Of a DNA stretch of 64,000 nucleotides, positions 34,902 to 44,009 are shown piece by piece. The translations under genes and the position numbers were made by a program. Below the pieces are notes generated by a model. The model saw nothing but the letters and a program-made list of their open reading frames with translations, was not told the origin of the DNA and ran no database searches. Source of the DNA: Pseudomonas sp. Ant30-3 (lineage in GTDB: Bacteria; Pseudomonadota; Gammaproteobacteria; Pseudomonadales; Pseudomonadaceae); assembly GCF_000690905.1 (NCBI RefSeq), contig NZ_JMCL01000007.1, forward strand, positions 1 to 64,000, given 5' to 3'. How positions within the stretch are numbered: position 1 is the first letter of the stretch; the number at the start of each line of letters is the position of its first letter.

Positions 34902-36467
34902 ATGTTGGACGCCACTCTTAAAGCCCAGTTGAAATCGTACCTGGAACGGGTCACCCAACCGATCGAGATCGTTGCTTCCCTCGACGACGGTGCGAAATCC
35001 CGGGAAATGCTCGAAATGCTGAAAGACGTTTCCAGTCTTTCCACTCAAATTACTCTGCTCGATAACGGTGACGATAACCGTAAGCCATCGTTCTCGATCA
35101 ATCGCCCCGGTGCCGATATCAACCTGCGTTTCGCCGGCATCCCGATGGGTCACGAATTCACTTCGCTGGTGCTGGCCTTGCTGCAAGTCGGCGGCCACCC
35201 ATCGAAAGCCAGTGCTGAAGTCATCGAACAGATTCGTGCGCTCAAAGGCGAGTTTAGCTTCGAGACCTACTTCTCGCTGTCCTGCCAGAACTGCCCGGAC
35301 GTGGTCCAGGCGCTGAACCTGATGGCCGTGCTGAACCCGAACATTCATCACGTCGCTATCGACGGTGCGTTGTTCCAGGCCGAGGTCGATGAGCGTCAGG
35401 TCATGGCGGTGCCGAGTGTCTACCTCAATGGTGTCAACTTCGGTCAGGGTCGCATGGGTCTGGAAGAAATCCTCGCCAAGCTCGACACCAGCGGCATCGA
35501 ACGTCAGGCCGAGAAGATCAGCGCCAAGGACGCTTTTGATGTGCTCGTGGTTGGCGGCGGCCCGGCAGGTGCCTCGGCGGCAATCTACGCTGCGCGTAAA
35601 GGCATTCGCACCGGCGTTGCGGCTGAGCGTTTTGGCGGGCAGGTGTTGGACACCATGGCCATCGAAAACTTCATTTCCGTGCAGGAAACCGAAGGGCCGA
35701 AACTGGCCAGCGCGCTGGAAGAACACGTCAAGCAGTACGACGTCGATATCATGAATCTGCAGCGTGCCACTGCGCTGATCCCGGCGAAAAATCCTGGCGA
35801 ACTGCACGAAGTGCGCTTCGAAAGCGGCGCGACGCTAAAAACCAAGGCGCTGATTCTGGCGACCGGCGCTCGCTGGCGTGAAATGGGGGTTCCGGGGGAG
35901 CAGGAATACAAAGCCAAAGGCGTCTGCTTCTGCCCGCATTGCGATGGTCCGCTGTTCAAAGGCAAGCGCGTTGCGGTGATTGGCGGCGGTAACTCCGGCG
36001 TTGAAGCGGCGATCGATCTGGCCGGTATTGTCAGCCATGTCACGTTGCTGGAGTTCGACAGCAAGTTGCGTGCGGATGCTGTGCTGCAGCGCAAGCTGTT
36101 CAGTCTGCCCAACGTGGACGTGATCACCAGTGCGTTGACCAGTGAAGTGAAGGGCGATGGCCAGAAGGTCAACGGTCTGGTTTACAAAGACCGCGATTCG
36201 GGTGAGTTCACTACGATCAACCTGGAAGGCATTTTCGTACAGATCGGTTTGCTGCCCAACACTGACTGGCTCAAAGGCACCATCGAGCTGTCACCTCGCG
36301 GCGAGATCATTGTGGATGCCCGCGGTGAAACTTCGATGCCCGGCATATTTGCTGCCGGTGACGTGACCACCGTGCCGTACAAGCAGATCGTGATTGCGGT
36401 GGGCGAGGGCGCGAAGGCTTCCCTGAGCGCATTCGATCACCTGATCCGGTCGTCAGCCCCGGCGTAA
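34902..36467 (+). CDS. ahpF: Alkyl hydroperoxide reductase, flavoprotein subunit
   Basis: A 521-residue NADH-dependent reductase that recycles AhpC. The N-terminal tandem thioredoxin-like domain (1-195) carries CQNC ([10 protein letters not shown]). The thioredoxin-reductase-like part has [17 protein letters not shown] (FAD), the redox pair CPHC ([11 protein letters not shown]), [15 protein letters not shown] (NADH) and FAAGDVT. It follows ahpC, separated by a terminator. Confidence 0.96.
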   Translation: MLDATLKAQLKSYLERVTQPIEIVASLDDGAKSREMLEMLKDVSSLSTQITLLDNGDDNRKPSFSINRPGADINLRFAGIPMGHEFTSLVLALLQVGGHPSKASAEVIEQIRALKGEFSFETYFSLSCQNCPDVVQALNLMAVLNPNIHHVAIDGALFQAEVDERQVMAVPSVYLNGVNFGQGRMGLEEILAKLDTSGIERQAEKISAKDAFDVLVVGGGPAGASAAIYAARKGIRTGVAAERFGGQVLDTMAIENFISVQETEGPKLASALEEHVKQYDVDIMNLQRATALIPAKNPGELHEVRFESGATLKTKALILATGARWREMGVPGEQEYKAKGVCFCPHCDGPLFKGKRVAVIGGGNSGVEAAIDLAGIVSHVTLLEFDSKLRADAVLQRKLFSLPNVDVITSALTSEVKGDGQKVNGLVYKDRDSGEFTTINLEGIFVQIGLLPNTDWLKGTIELSPRGEIIVDARGETSMPGIFAAGDVTTVPYKQIVIAVGEGAKASLSAFDHLIRSSAPA

Positions 36468-36488
36468 ACACCCCGACGCTGAAAACAC

Positions 36489-36516
36489 AAAACCCCATGA
36501 GCGATCATGGGGTTTT
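36489..36516. terminator. Bidirectional terminator between ahpF and gloA
   Basis: AACCCCATGA-N4-TCATGGGGTT with T6 on one side and an A-rich stretch on the other. It can serve both convergent genes. Confidence 0.88.
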
Positions 36517-36533
36517 TTGTTTCACGCCAGGAA

Positions 36534-37055
36534 TTACATCGCTGCAGGCTGAATGATCTCGACCCAGTAAGCATCCGGGTCCTTGATGAAGGCCAGGCTT
36601 TTCATGCGGCCATCGTTGAGGCGCTTCTGGAAGTCGCAGCCCAGCGCTTCGAAGCGCTCGCACGCGGCCACAATGTCTGGAACCGAGATGCAGATGTGGC
36701 CGAAGCCGCGTGGGTCGGTGTTGCCATTGTGGTAGGCAAAATCCGCGTCGTTTTCGGTGCCGTGGTTATGCGTCAGTTCGAGAATGCCGGGGATCGACTT
36801 CATCCATTCGGTGCGAGCAGCCGCGTCGGCCGGGATCTGGTTTTTGTCGACCAGTGCGAGGAAATACAGGCTGAATTCCGCTTCCGGGAAATCACGTTTC
36901 TCCACCAGCGAAAAACCGAGTACGCGGGTGTAGAAGTCCAGCGACCTGGTGATGTCCTTGACCCGCAGCATGGTGTGGTTGAACACGAATTTCTGGGTCG
37001 CGGTGTCGGGTTGGGCGGTGACGCCCGGGACGTTGTTCAGTTCTTGCAGGCTCAT
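36534..37055 (-). CDS. gloA: Lactoylglutathione lyase (glyoxalase I)
   Basis: A 173-residue metalloenzyme of the VOC fold that detoxifies methylglyoxal via its glutathione adduct. I start at MSLQELNNVPGVTAQPD behind GGAGGGCCC; a longer frame adds 13 residues. Metal ligands are expected in FVFNHTMLRVKD, ILELTHNHGTEND, GFGHICISVPD and DAYWVEIIQP. Its longer length resembles the zinc-type, eukaryote-like GloA of Pseudomonas. Single-gene unit. Confidence 0.93.
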   Translation of the reverse strand: MSLQELNNVPGVTAQPDTATQKFVFNHTMLRVKDITRSLDFYTRVLGFSLVEKRDFPEAEFSLYFLALVDKNQIPADAAARTEWMKSIPGILELTHNHGTENDADFAYHNGNTDPRGFGHICISVPDIVAACERFEALGCDFQKRLNDGRMKSLAFIKDPDAYWVEIIQPAAM

Positions 37056-37199
37056 GGGCCCTCCGGAAAATAGTTGGGGCTGTCGATGCGTCAATGATAC
37101 GCAAGGGCGCCTGCATCACCAAACGCAAACCGCCAGCTATTGCCTGTCCGTCGCGTGAGGCTCAGACTTTGACGGTCAATTCACGAGTGTCTTCCCGCG

Positions 37200-37724
37200 A
37201 TGATTCGATTCCATCAAACTCTGTTTGTGCTGATTTGCCTATTGTCCGGGGGCAAGGCTGCGCTCGCCGACACACCGTTGATCAGTTGGCCGAACGGCTG
37301 GGAAGTCGAGGCAGTGCCGCAAGATGACGCCTCACCCAAGGTGTCCCGCCAACGGGCGGTCAAAAACGATGCGGGAGGCACGCCGGTGGTCGTGATGGAG
37401 CTGACCATGACGCCAGTCGCGAGCGACCATCAGGTCAATCTCCAAGGGGTGTTGCTGGAGATGCGCAAGTCGGTGCAGAAGGATTTCTTTCAGAGCGGTT
37501 ATCAGAGTGTTTGCAACAAGATTCACCCGGCCACCCTGAGCCGACTGACAGCACTGGAAACTACCTGCACCATTACGCAGAACGGGCGGCATGTACTCTC
37601 GCAGACATTGGTCGCGGCAGTGGATGCTGACAAGGCCTATGTTTTGTCGTATGCAGGTCAGGCTGGAGCTTACAAGGCGAGCCAGGTCGAGATAGAGGCT
37701 GCACGTAACAGTCTAAAACTTTAA
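37200..37724 (+). CDS. Exported DUF4946-type protein of unknown function
   Basis: A 174-residue protein with signal peptide MIRFHQTLFVLICLLSGGKA cut before ADTPLISWP. The mature domain (LISWPNGWEVEAVP through VLSYAGQAGAYKASQVEIEA) is recognised as resembling DUF4946 of Pseudomonas; two cysteines (SVCNKI, ETTCTI) may pair. Probably periplasmic. No neighbour suggests a role. Confidence 0.72.
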   Translation: MIRFHQTLFVLICLLSGGKAALADTPLISWPNGWEVEAVPQDDASPKVSRQRAVKNDAGGTPVVVMELTMTPVASDHQVNLQGVLLEMRKSVQKDFFQSGYQSVCNKIHPATLSRLTALETTCTITQNGRHVLSQTLVAAVDADKAYVLSYAGQAGAYKASQVEIEAARNSLKL

Positions 37725-37847
37725 TGACAGGCATTTTTCGGGTGGTTTTGTTCGCGTAGATAACTGCTTAGAAAATTAGAATAAAGTTGTCCCCCGATTC
37801 GAAAAAAATCCTGGTCAGCTCGTCGCCTTTAGAAGAAGTTCATGAAA

Positions 37848-37867
37848 GGCCCTGCACATACAGGGCT
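37848..37867 (-). terminator. Probable terminator of the mvaU/mvaT-like gene
   Basis: GCCCTG-N6-CAGGGC stem read on the minus strand, followed by a weak CCTTTCAT tract, 21 bp after the stop. Confidence 0.55.
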
Positions 37868-37887
37868 ACTGCGAGTGACTGTTGTAC

Positions 37888-38253
37888 TCAACCGCGCAAC
37901 CAGGAATCGACGGTGGACGCGCCGTACTTTTCCTTCCACGCTTTCAGGCCGCGATGATTGCCGCCTTTTGTTTCAATCAATTCGCCAGTGTGTGGATTCT
38001 GATACACCTTGACCACGCGCGCGCGGCGGGTTTTCGGTGCGGCAGACTGTTGCAGGCCTGATTTCGCCGGATTCGGATCGAGAATGGCAACGATGTCGCG
38101 CAAACTCTTGCCATAGGTTTTCATCAGTCCCTGGAGCTTTTCTTCGAATTCGATTTCTTTCTTGAGCCCGGCGTCGTTCTTCAGGGATTCCAGCTGCTTG
38201 AGCTGTTCTTGAAGAGCCTTTTCAGCTGCACGGAATTCAGCGAGTCTGGACAA
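37888..38253 (-). CDS. mvaU: MvaT/MvaU-type H-NS-like xenogeneic silencer
   Basis: A 121-residue nucleoid protein that coats and silences AT-rich DNA. I choose a TTG start giving (M)SRLAEFRAAEKALQEQLKQL, because GGAGTAAAGATA precedes it and the family begins here; the only upstream ATG lacks these. The N-terminal coiled coil (1-60, LKKEIEFEEKLQGLMKTYGK) oligomerises and the C-terminal NPHTGELIETKGGNHRGLKAW binds the DNA minor groove. MvaU versus MvaT cannot be decided with certainty; the SRLAEFRAAEKAL start favours MvaU. Confidence 0.9.
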   Translation of the reverse strand: MSRLAEFRAAEKALQEQLKQLESLKNDAGLKKEIEFEEKLQGLMKTYGKSLRDIVAILDPNPAKSGLQQSAAPKTRRARVVKVYQNPHTGELIETKGGNHRGLKAWKEKYGASTVDSWLRG

Positions 38254-38488
38254 TATCTTTACTCCAATAATGGGTTTGGCTGATACCAACCGCAAACAAA
38301 GCTACAAGCCAAGAGCCTTGAAGCGACTCGGTGATAAGAGGCTCATCCGCCCATCTAGGGCAGGTACCAAAAAATTGTAGTAGTTAATCAGCAAAGAGTA
38401 AATCTTGACCTTGTCTGCATGTAACAAGTGTAATGTTCTGATTCAATTTGGTGCGTTAACTCGTTGTCTTGCCATAAATTAATTCGAG

Positions 38489-40024
38489 TTAATGATTACT
38501 TAATGCGCTAATGAAATCAGCACCGGACATCGGTCGTCCATACAGATAACCTTGCAGAAAGTTGACGCCGTGGGCAGTGAGGTATGCACTTTGCTTTTCT
38601 GTCTCCACGCCTTCGGCAACGATGCCCAGGTCGAGCTTGGCCGAGAGTTCGATAATGGTCTCCAGAATGTGTCCAGAGAGCGCGTCGGCGCCGATCATGG
38701 CCACGAAACTTTGATCGATTTTCAGAAAATCGACGTTGAATTGCCGCAAATAGCCCAGGCTTGAATGCCCGGTGCCGAAGTCATCAATGGCAATCATCAC
38801 ACCCAGTTCGTGAAGCCGTTCGAACAGTTGATGGGTGATGGCGGTCGGCTCGATGAGTTCGCGTTCGGTCAGCTCCAGCACCAGGTTGACCGCACCGGGC
38901 GCGAATGCATCGAGAAACGCACGGCAATCGTTGACCAGTTCCAGATCTTTACAGTGGCTGGCGGTGATGTTTATGCCCACATGAAACGGTCCGTTGAATG
39001 AAGCCTGCACAGGCGCGAGTATGCGCGCCGTCTGCTGCATCAATGAGCGCGTCATCGGTACGATCAGTCCGGAGTGCTCGGCAAACGGAATGAACAAGTC
39101 CGGTCTCACCAGGCCTTCCCTCGGATGATTCCAGCGCATCAACACCTCGGCGCCGGACCACTTTTTATCGTCGCCATGCACGACGGGTTGAAAGTACGGA
39201 ATGAACTCCGCCGCTTCCAGGGCGCGCTGCATTTCGTGGCTGGGTGAGGTCGCGCGCTTCTGCAGGATGTGCCCGATCGCACCCGAGACGATGCCAAAGA
39301 AAATCAGCAAGCTGAACAGTGGGGGATACTCGCTGCTCATGTAGCGCCAGGTTTCACCTTCGGGGAAACCGGCAGCCACAGTGAACGCATAGCGGCTGGA
39401 GCTGAGTTTGCTTTCGGCGACCGGCAGATCGGGAAGGGCGTCGCGGTGCACCTTGCCGTCGGCAGACAGCCAGTTTGGGCCGACCTGCAAGAGCAGGGAG
39501 GTTTTACGGCCGATCAAACGGAGCACATTGCTCAGGTGATAGCCGTCCAGCGTGGTCAACGCACCCTGTTTGCCTTCGCTGAGCCGATACACCAACAGAG
39601 ACGTATTGGGCGTGACCGGATTGCCGTTCATCAGCCACAACTTTCCGTCGGTGTAATCACCCGGGTTGACCTGCTCTTGAAAGTCGCCGAACAACGAACT
39701 GCAATAAAGATCGTTGTCCCACACCAGATTGGTCGAGCGCACGAACGGGCGGCGAGTGACCTGCTCACGCAGCGCGAGTTTGACCTCTTCGCAACGTTGA
39801 CCCGCCAGCGGCAGTAGTTCCCGCGCCGCTTGGGCAGTGTTATCGAGCATCAATTCAAATTGACGAACGGCCTCTTCGGCGGTGTGCTCGGTGCTCTGTT
39901 GAAGAGTACGCTGGGCTTGCATGTAAAGAATGGCGACCCCGAGTGCCATCGGGATCAAGCCGCTCAACACAGTGACAGCGATGCGGGCGCTGCGGTTGCG
40001 TCGGGATTTTACGCTCAGTGGCAT
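38489..40024 (-). CDS. Cyclic-di-GMP phosphodiesterase with periplasmic CSS-motif domain and EAL domain
   Basis: A 511-residue inner-membrane protein from MPLSVKSRRNRSARIAVTVL. The first transmembrane helix is at about 15-35; a periplasmic CSS-motif domain (PF12792) follows with YCSSLFGDFQ; a second helix (FSLLIFFGIVSGAIGHIL) leads to the EAL domain. EVLMRW stands for EALLRW, and IAIDDFGTGHSSLGYL and AEGVETEKQ are intact, so it should hydrolyse c-di-GMP. In this family the CSS disulfide state controls activity. A TTG start 11 codons upstream is possible. Single gene. Confidence 0.92.
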   Translation of the reverse strand: MPLSVKSRRNRSARIAVTVLSGLIPMALGVAILYMQAQRTLQQSTEHTAEEAVRQFELMLDNTAQAARELLPLAGQRCEEVKLALREQVTRRPFVRSTNLVWDNDLYCSSLFGDFQEQVNPGDYTDGKLWLMNGNPVTPNTSLLVYRLSEGKQGALTTLDGYHLSNVLRLIGRKTSLLLQVGPNWLSADGKVHRDALPDLPVAESKLSSSRYAFTVAAGFPEGETWRYMSSEYPPLFSLLIFFGIVSGAIGHILQKRATSPSHEMQRALEAAEFIPYFQPVVHGDDKKWSGAEVLMRWNHPREGLVRPDLFIPFAEHSGLIVPMTRSLMQQTARILAPVQASFNGPFHVGINITASHCKDLELVNDCRAFLDAFAPGAVNLVLELTERELIEPTAITHQLFERLHELGVMIAIDDFGTGHSSLGYLRQFNVDFLKIDQSFVAMIGADALSGHILETIIELSAKLDLGIVAEGVETEKQSAYLTAHGVNFLQGYLYGRPMSGADFISALSNH

Positions 40025-40450
40025 TTGCGAAACCTGTGACGAATAAAGGGCTATCAAAATGCTGGCAGGTCAACGGCCTCCCAAAAAGAGTTCGATCAGC
40101 AGGCCATGATAGTTGGCCTTGACGGCTTGTGCTGCTTACGTGGGCAATTTTCGTGTGTGACGGGGCCTTGCGCCGGCCGCGAAAAGGGGGATTTCATACA
40201 GAAGACGGACAAACCTATTTACGCTGTGTAGAATCCGTTTACGCATATAAGAATAATCGTCTTCTGGCAGCAGAAGCCTCGCTCGTATCAGCCCTGGGTC
40301 GTCAATGAAGAGTTTCGGGTTTCAATTGATCTACGGTGACTTCCTCGCCCGCAGCGTGCGGGGCATCTCCTGCGCGCCACCCGCCGGTCTCAGCATTACT
40401 CGTTAGTAACGATTCGTTAATTGACAAGAAAAATGATGAGGCGCCAAACC
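40025..40450. other. Long hppD upstream region without a gene
   Basis: No coding gene is seen. The part near 40200-40265 is AT-rich and holds two copies of TTTACGC (40218 and 40238, a 20-bp period). TGTAGA-N5-TTTACG at 40227-40243 resembles a TyrR/PhhR box but with five rather than six spacer bases. PhhR controls hpd in Pseudomonas, so this is a candidate site only. Confidence 0.4.
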
Positions 40451-41527
40451 ATGGCAGATTTATACGAAAACCCGATGGGCCTGATGGGCTTTGAATTCAT
40501 CGAATTCGCATCGCCAACTCCGAACACGCTGGAGCCGATCTTCGAGATCATGGGCTTCACCAAAGTCGCGACCCACCGTTCCAAAGCCGTGCACCTGTAT
40601 CGTCAGGGCGCGATTAATCTGATCCTTAACAACGAACCTAACAGCGTCGCCTCATACTTCGCGGCCGAGCATGGCCCGTCGGTGTGCGGCATGGCGTTTC
40701 GCGTCAAGGATTCGCAACAGGCCTATAAACGTGCGCTGGAACTGGGCGCGCAACCGATCCATATCGAAACCGGTCCGATGGAGCTGAACCTGCCGGCGAT
40801 CAAAGGCATTGGCGGCGCGCCGCTGTACCTGATCGACCGTTTTGGCGAAGGCAGCTCGATCTACGACATCGACTTCGTGTACCTCGAAGGTGTGGACCGC
40901 AACCCGGTTGGCGCTGGTTTGAAAATCATTGACCACCTGACCCACAATGTTTATCGCGGGCGCATGGCCTACTGGGCGAACTTCTACGAGAAGCTGTTCA
41001 ACTTCCGTGAGATCCGCTACTTCGACATCAAAGGCGAGTACACCGGTCTCACGTCCAAAGCGATGACCGCGCCGGACGGTATGATCCGCATCCCGTTGAA
41101 CGAAGAGTCGTCCAAAGGCGCGGGGCAGATCGAAGAGTTCCTGATGCAGTTCAACGGCGAGGGCATCCAGCACGTGGCTTTCCTGGCGGATGACCTGGTC
41201 AAAACCTGGGATCACCTGAAGAGCATCGGTATGCGCTTCATGACCGCGCCGCCAGAAACTTACTACGAAATGCTTGAAGGCCGTCTGCCGAATCACGGCG
41301 AGCCGGTTGATGAACTGCAATCGCGCGGCATTCTGCTGGACGGTTCTTCGGAATCGGGCGACCGTCGTTTGTTGCTGCAGATCTTCTCGGAAACCCTGAT
41401 GGGGCCGGTGTTCTTCGAATTCATCCAGCGCAAAGGCGATGACGGGTTCGGTGAAGGCAACTTCAAGGCCCTGTTCGAATCGATCGAGCGGGATCAGGTT
41501 CGTCGGGGTGTGTTGTCCACTGACTAA
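40451..41527 (+). CDS. hpd: 4-hydroxyphenylpyruvate dioxygenase
   Basis: A 358-residue Fe(II) enzyme that converts 4-hydroxyphenylpyruvate to homogentisate in tyrosine breakdown. I start at [20 protein letters not shown]; an alternative lies 10 codons upstream. The C-terminal VOC domain carries the iron ligands in [20 protein letters not shown] and the Glu of [18 protein letters not shown]. The length equals that of the Pseudomonas enzyme. A strong terminator follows; homogentisate genes are elsewhere. Confidence 0.97.
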   Translation: MADLYENPMGLMGFEFIEFASPTPNTLEPIFEIMGFTKVATHRSKAVHLYRQGAINLILNNEPNSVASYFAAEHGPSVCGMAFRVKDSQQAYKRALELGAQPIHIETGPMELNLPAIKGIGGAPLYLIDRFGEGSSIYDIDFVYLEGVDRNPVGAGLKIIDHLTHNVYRGRMAYWANFYEKLFNFREIRYFDIKGEYTGLTSKAMTAPDGMIRIPLNEESSKGAGQIEEFLMQFNGEGIQHVAFLADDLVKTWDHLKSIGMRFMTAPPETYYEMLEGRLPNHGEPVDELQSRGILLDGSSESGDRRLLLQIFSETLMGPVFFEFIQRKGDDGFGEGNFKALFESIERDQVRRGVLSTD

Positions 41528-41540
41528 ACCTGTCGCATAA

Positions 41541-41568
41541 AAAAACCGGTCGCTGACCGGTTTTTTTT
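41541..41568 (+). terminator. hpd terminator
   Basis: ACCGGTC-GCT-GACCGGT followed by eight T. Confidence 0.93.
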
Positions 41569-41586
41569 GGATCAAACAATCGCAGC

Positions 41587-42468
41587 TTATGGCCGTCGCT
41601 GTCGCATCAGATGCTTGAACCCCTCAAACACCAACACCACCACCGCCAGCCAGATCGGAATGTACGTCAGCCACTCGCCGGCTTTGATGCTCTCCCCGAG
41701 CAACAACGCCACGCAGAGCAGCAGCACCGGTTCGACATAGCTCAGCAAGCCAAACAGGCTGAACGGCAGCAGCCGGCTGGCGATGATGTAGATCACCAGC
41801 GCCGAGGCACTGATGACACCCAGCAGCGGGATCAGCAGTGACAGCCATGGGTATTGATCGAACACCGCAAAACCTTGCTCGCCGGTCTGCACGAACCAGA
41901 ACGCGACGGGCAGCGTCAGGGCCATGTCCAGCCATAAGCCGCCGAGATTGTCTGTGGCCAGCCGCTTGCGCAGGATGAAATACGTCGGGTAGCCAACGCA
42001 CACCAGCAACGTCGCCCACGAAAAACCACCGACCTGGTAGATCTCGTTGAGCACGCCAAGGCAGGCCAAAAATACCGCAACTTTCTGCAGATACGACAGA
42101 CGCTCACCGTAAGCAACACGTCCGGTCAGGACCATGGTCAGCGGCAACAGAAAATAGCCCAGCGACACATCAAGGCTATAGCCGTTGAGCGGCGCCCACA
42201 TGAACAGCCAGAGTTGCACACCGAGCAGGGCGGAAGAGGCGACCAGGCCGGCAATCAGTTTTGGCTTGGCACGCACATGCCTGACGATCTCGACCACCCG
42301 TTTCCATTCCCCGGACACCAGCATGAACGCGGTCATGCAGGGCACGGTCAAGAGCATTCGCCAGCCGAAAATTTCTACACCGCTCAGCGGCGTGAGCAGA
42401 GACGTGTAGTAATACATGACGGCAAACAACACCGAGGCTGACACCGAGAGAGCGATACCTTTAGACAA
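41587..42468 (-). CDS. rarD: RarD-type EamA/DMT transporter
   Basis: A 293-residue inner-membrane protein with ten predicted helices of the drug/metabolite transporter superfamily, RarD subgroup. I choose a TTG start giving (M)SKGIALSVSASVLFAVMYYY, with GAGGA five bases upstream; the family begins at this point and no ATG is nearby. FGWRMLLTVPC and APLNGYSLDVSLGYFLLPL are RarD hallmarks. Substrate not established. Convergent with hpd across its terminator. Confidence 0.85.
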   Translation of the reverse strand: MSKGIALSVSASVLFAVMYYYTSLLTPLSGVEIFGWRMLLTVPCMTAFMLVSGEWKRVVEIVRHVRAKPKLIAGLVASSALLGVQLWLFMWAPLNGYSLDVSLGYFLLPLTMVLTGRVAYGERLSYLQKVAVFLACLGVLNEIYQVGGFSWATLLVCVGYPTYFILRKRLATDNLGGLWLDMALTLPVAFWFVQTGEQGFAVFDQYPWLSLLIPLLGVISASALVIYIIASRLLPFSLFGLLSYVEPVLLLCVALLLGESIKAGEWLTYIPIWLAVVVLVFEGFKHLMRQRRP

Positions 42469-42600
42469 ACTGTCCTCGCGAAGTAGAGTGTGAAACAAGG
42501 GGGGCGGAGGATACGTGGTTTTTGCCAACAGTATTGACCAGTGATCAATACGAAAACTGTGGGATGAGTCGAAGCATAGTTGAGTGATCGACATCAAACT

Positions 42601-42706
42601 CTGTGGGAGCGTGCGATGCGGCGACCCGACTTGCCCGCGATGCAGGCGCCGCGGTTCATCAGTCTGACCGCGTCGATGCCATCGCGGGCAAGCCACGCTC
42701 CCACAG
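42601..42706. repeat. REP doublet (GTGGGAGC family)
   Basis: CTGTGGGAGCGTGCGATGCG at the left and GCGGGCAAGCCACGCTCCCA at the right face each other across about 60 bases, between rarD and the aldo/keto reductase. Confidence 0.82.
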
Positions 42707-42722
42707 TGACTGTGTGTGTTCC

Positions 42723-43733
42723 TCAGTTCTGGCGTGGTTGTCTGCCCGACACAAAATGGCTCACATCATTGAAACCCGGTGTAGACGCATGCCCCGGGGT
42801 CACCAGGGAATCGATAAACGCTTCATCGTCGGCCGTTATCTTCACCGTTTGCGCTTTAGTGTAGGCGTCCCACTGGGCTTCGGTACGCGGACCGACAATG
42901 GCCGAGGTCACAGCGCTGTTGTTCAGTACCCAGGCGATCGCGAACTCGACAATGCCCACGCCACGACCTTGCGTGTATTGCTGAATTTGTTGGGCAATGC
43001 GCAGCGATTCAACGCGCCATTCTGTTTCCAGAATGCGTTTATCGGCGCGGCCGGCGCGACTGTTGGCGTCCGGTTGCGCATCCGGCGCATATTTGCCGCT
43101 CAACACGCCGCGCGCCAGCGGGCTATATGGCACCACGCCCAGACCATAATTCTGGGCCGCGGTGATCTGTTCCGACTCTGCCTGGCGGTTGACGATGTTG
43201 TACAGCGGCTGACTGATCACCGGTCGGTCGATGCCCAGCTTGTCGGCCACACGAATCACCTCGGCGATGCGCCAGCCTCGGTAGTTCGACAGGCCCCAGT
43301 AACGAATCTTGCCCACGCGGATCAGGTCGCCCATGGCCGACACCGTCACTTCCAGCGGCGTGTTGTGATCTTCGCGGTGCAGGTAGTAGATATCGAGGTA
43401 GTCGGTGCCCAGGCGAGTCAAACTGGCGTCGATGCCGTTGAAAATGTGCTTGCGACTCAGGCCGCTGCGGTTCGGCACACCGTCGACGGGACCGAATCCC
43501 ACTTTGGTGGCCAGCACCCATTCGTGGCGATTCCCGGCGATGGCTTCGCCGACGATTTCTTCCGAGCGGCCATTGGTATACACGTCAGCAGTGTCGATGA
43601 AATTGATGCCCTGGTCCCAGGCCTTGTCGATGATTCGCAGTGAATCTTCGGTGCTGGTCTGTTCGCCAAACATCATGGTGCCCAGGGTCAGGGTGGACAC
43701 CTGCAAACCCGAATGACCCAGCGTGCGGTAGCT
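42723..43733 (-). CDS. Aldo/keto reductase
   Basis: A 336-residue NADPH-dependent reductase with a TIM-barrel fold. Catalytic tetrad Asp-Tyr-Lys-His is visible in FIDTADVYTNGRSEE, VLATKVG and YYLHREDH; NADPH-binding elements include YGLGVVPYSPLARGVLSGKY and the C-terminal IVGPRTEAQ. I start at MSYRTLGHSGLQVSTLTLG, which is family-typical; 12 extra upstream codons are unlikely. Physiological substrate unknown. It diverges from cdaR. Confidence 0.92.
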   Translation of the reverse strand, partial: SYRTLGHSGLQVSTLTLGTMMFGEQTSTEDSLRIIDKAWDQGINFIDTADVYTNGRSEEIVGEAIAGNRHEWVLATKVGFGPVDGVPNRSGLSRKHIFNGIDASLTRLGTDYLDIYYLHREDHNTPLEVTVSAMGDLIRVGKIRYWGLSNYRGWRIAEVIRVADKLGIDRPVISQPLYNIVNRQAESEQITAAQNYGLGVVPYSPLARGVLSGKYAPDAQPDANSRAGRADKRILETEWRVESLRIAQQIQQYTQGRGVGIVEFAIAWVLNNSAVTSAIVGPRTEAQWDAYTKAQTVKITADDEAFIDSLVTPGHASTPGFNDVSHFVSGRQPRQN

Positions 43734-44009
43734 CATGACGAAATCCTTTTGCCAGTGGGAAAGGCTCAATCAGATACCACAACAGTCTGGCGAGGCAAAT
43801 GAAAAAGATCGCAGCCTGCGGCACCTTGGTGATAAGGAGGCTCTCTCTTTATCATGATTTTTTGCGAGGCTAAGGGTAACGTTGATCGCTCTGAGCGTTT
43901 TGCGGCCACACCAGTGGACCGCATTCGTTGTGTCTGCGCGCGGGGTTTGCCGATCTGCTCTGTGCAAGTGAACAACCGCCAATTCGTCACGCTGCCAAGG
44001 ATCAACCCT

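Noticed and set aside
42603..43643. 346-codon plus-strand frame
   Set aside because: Antisense to the aldo/keto reductase and begins inside a REP doublet.
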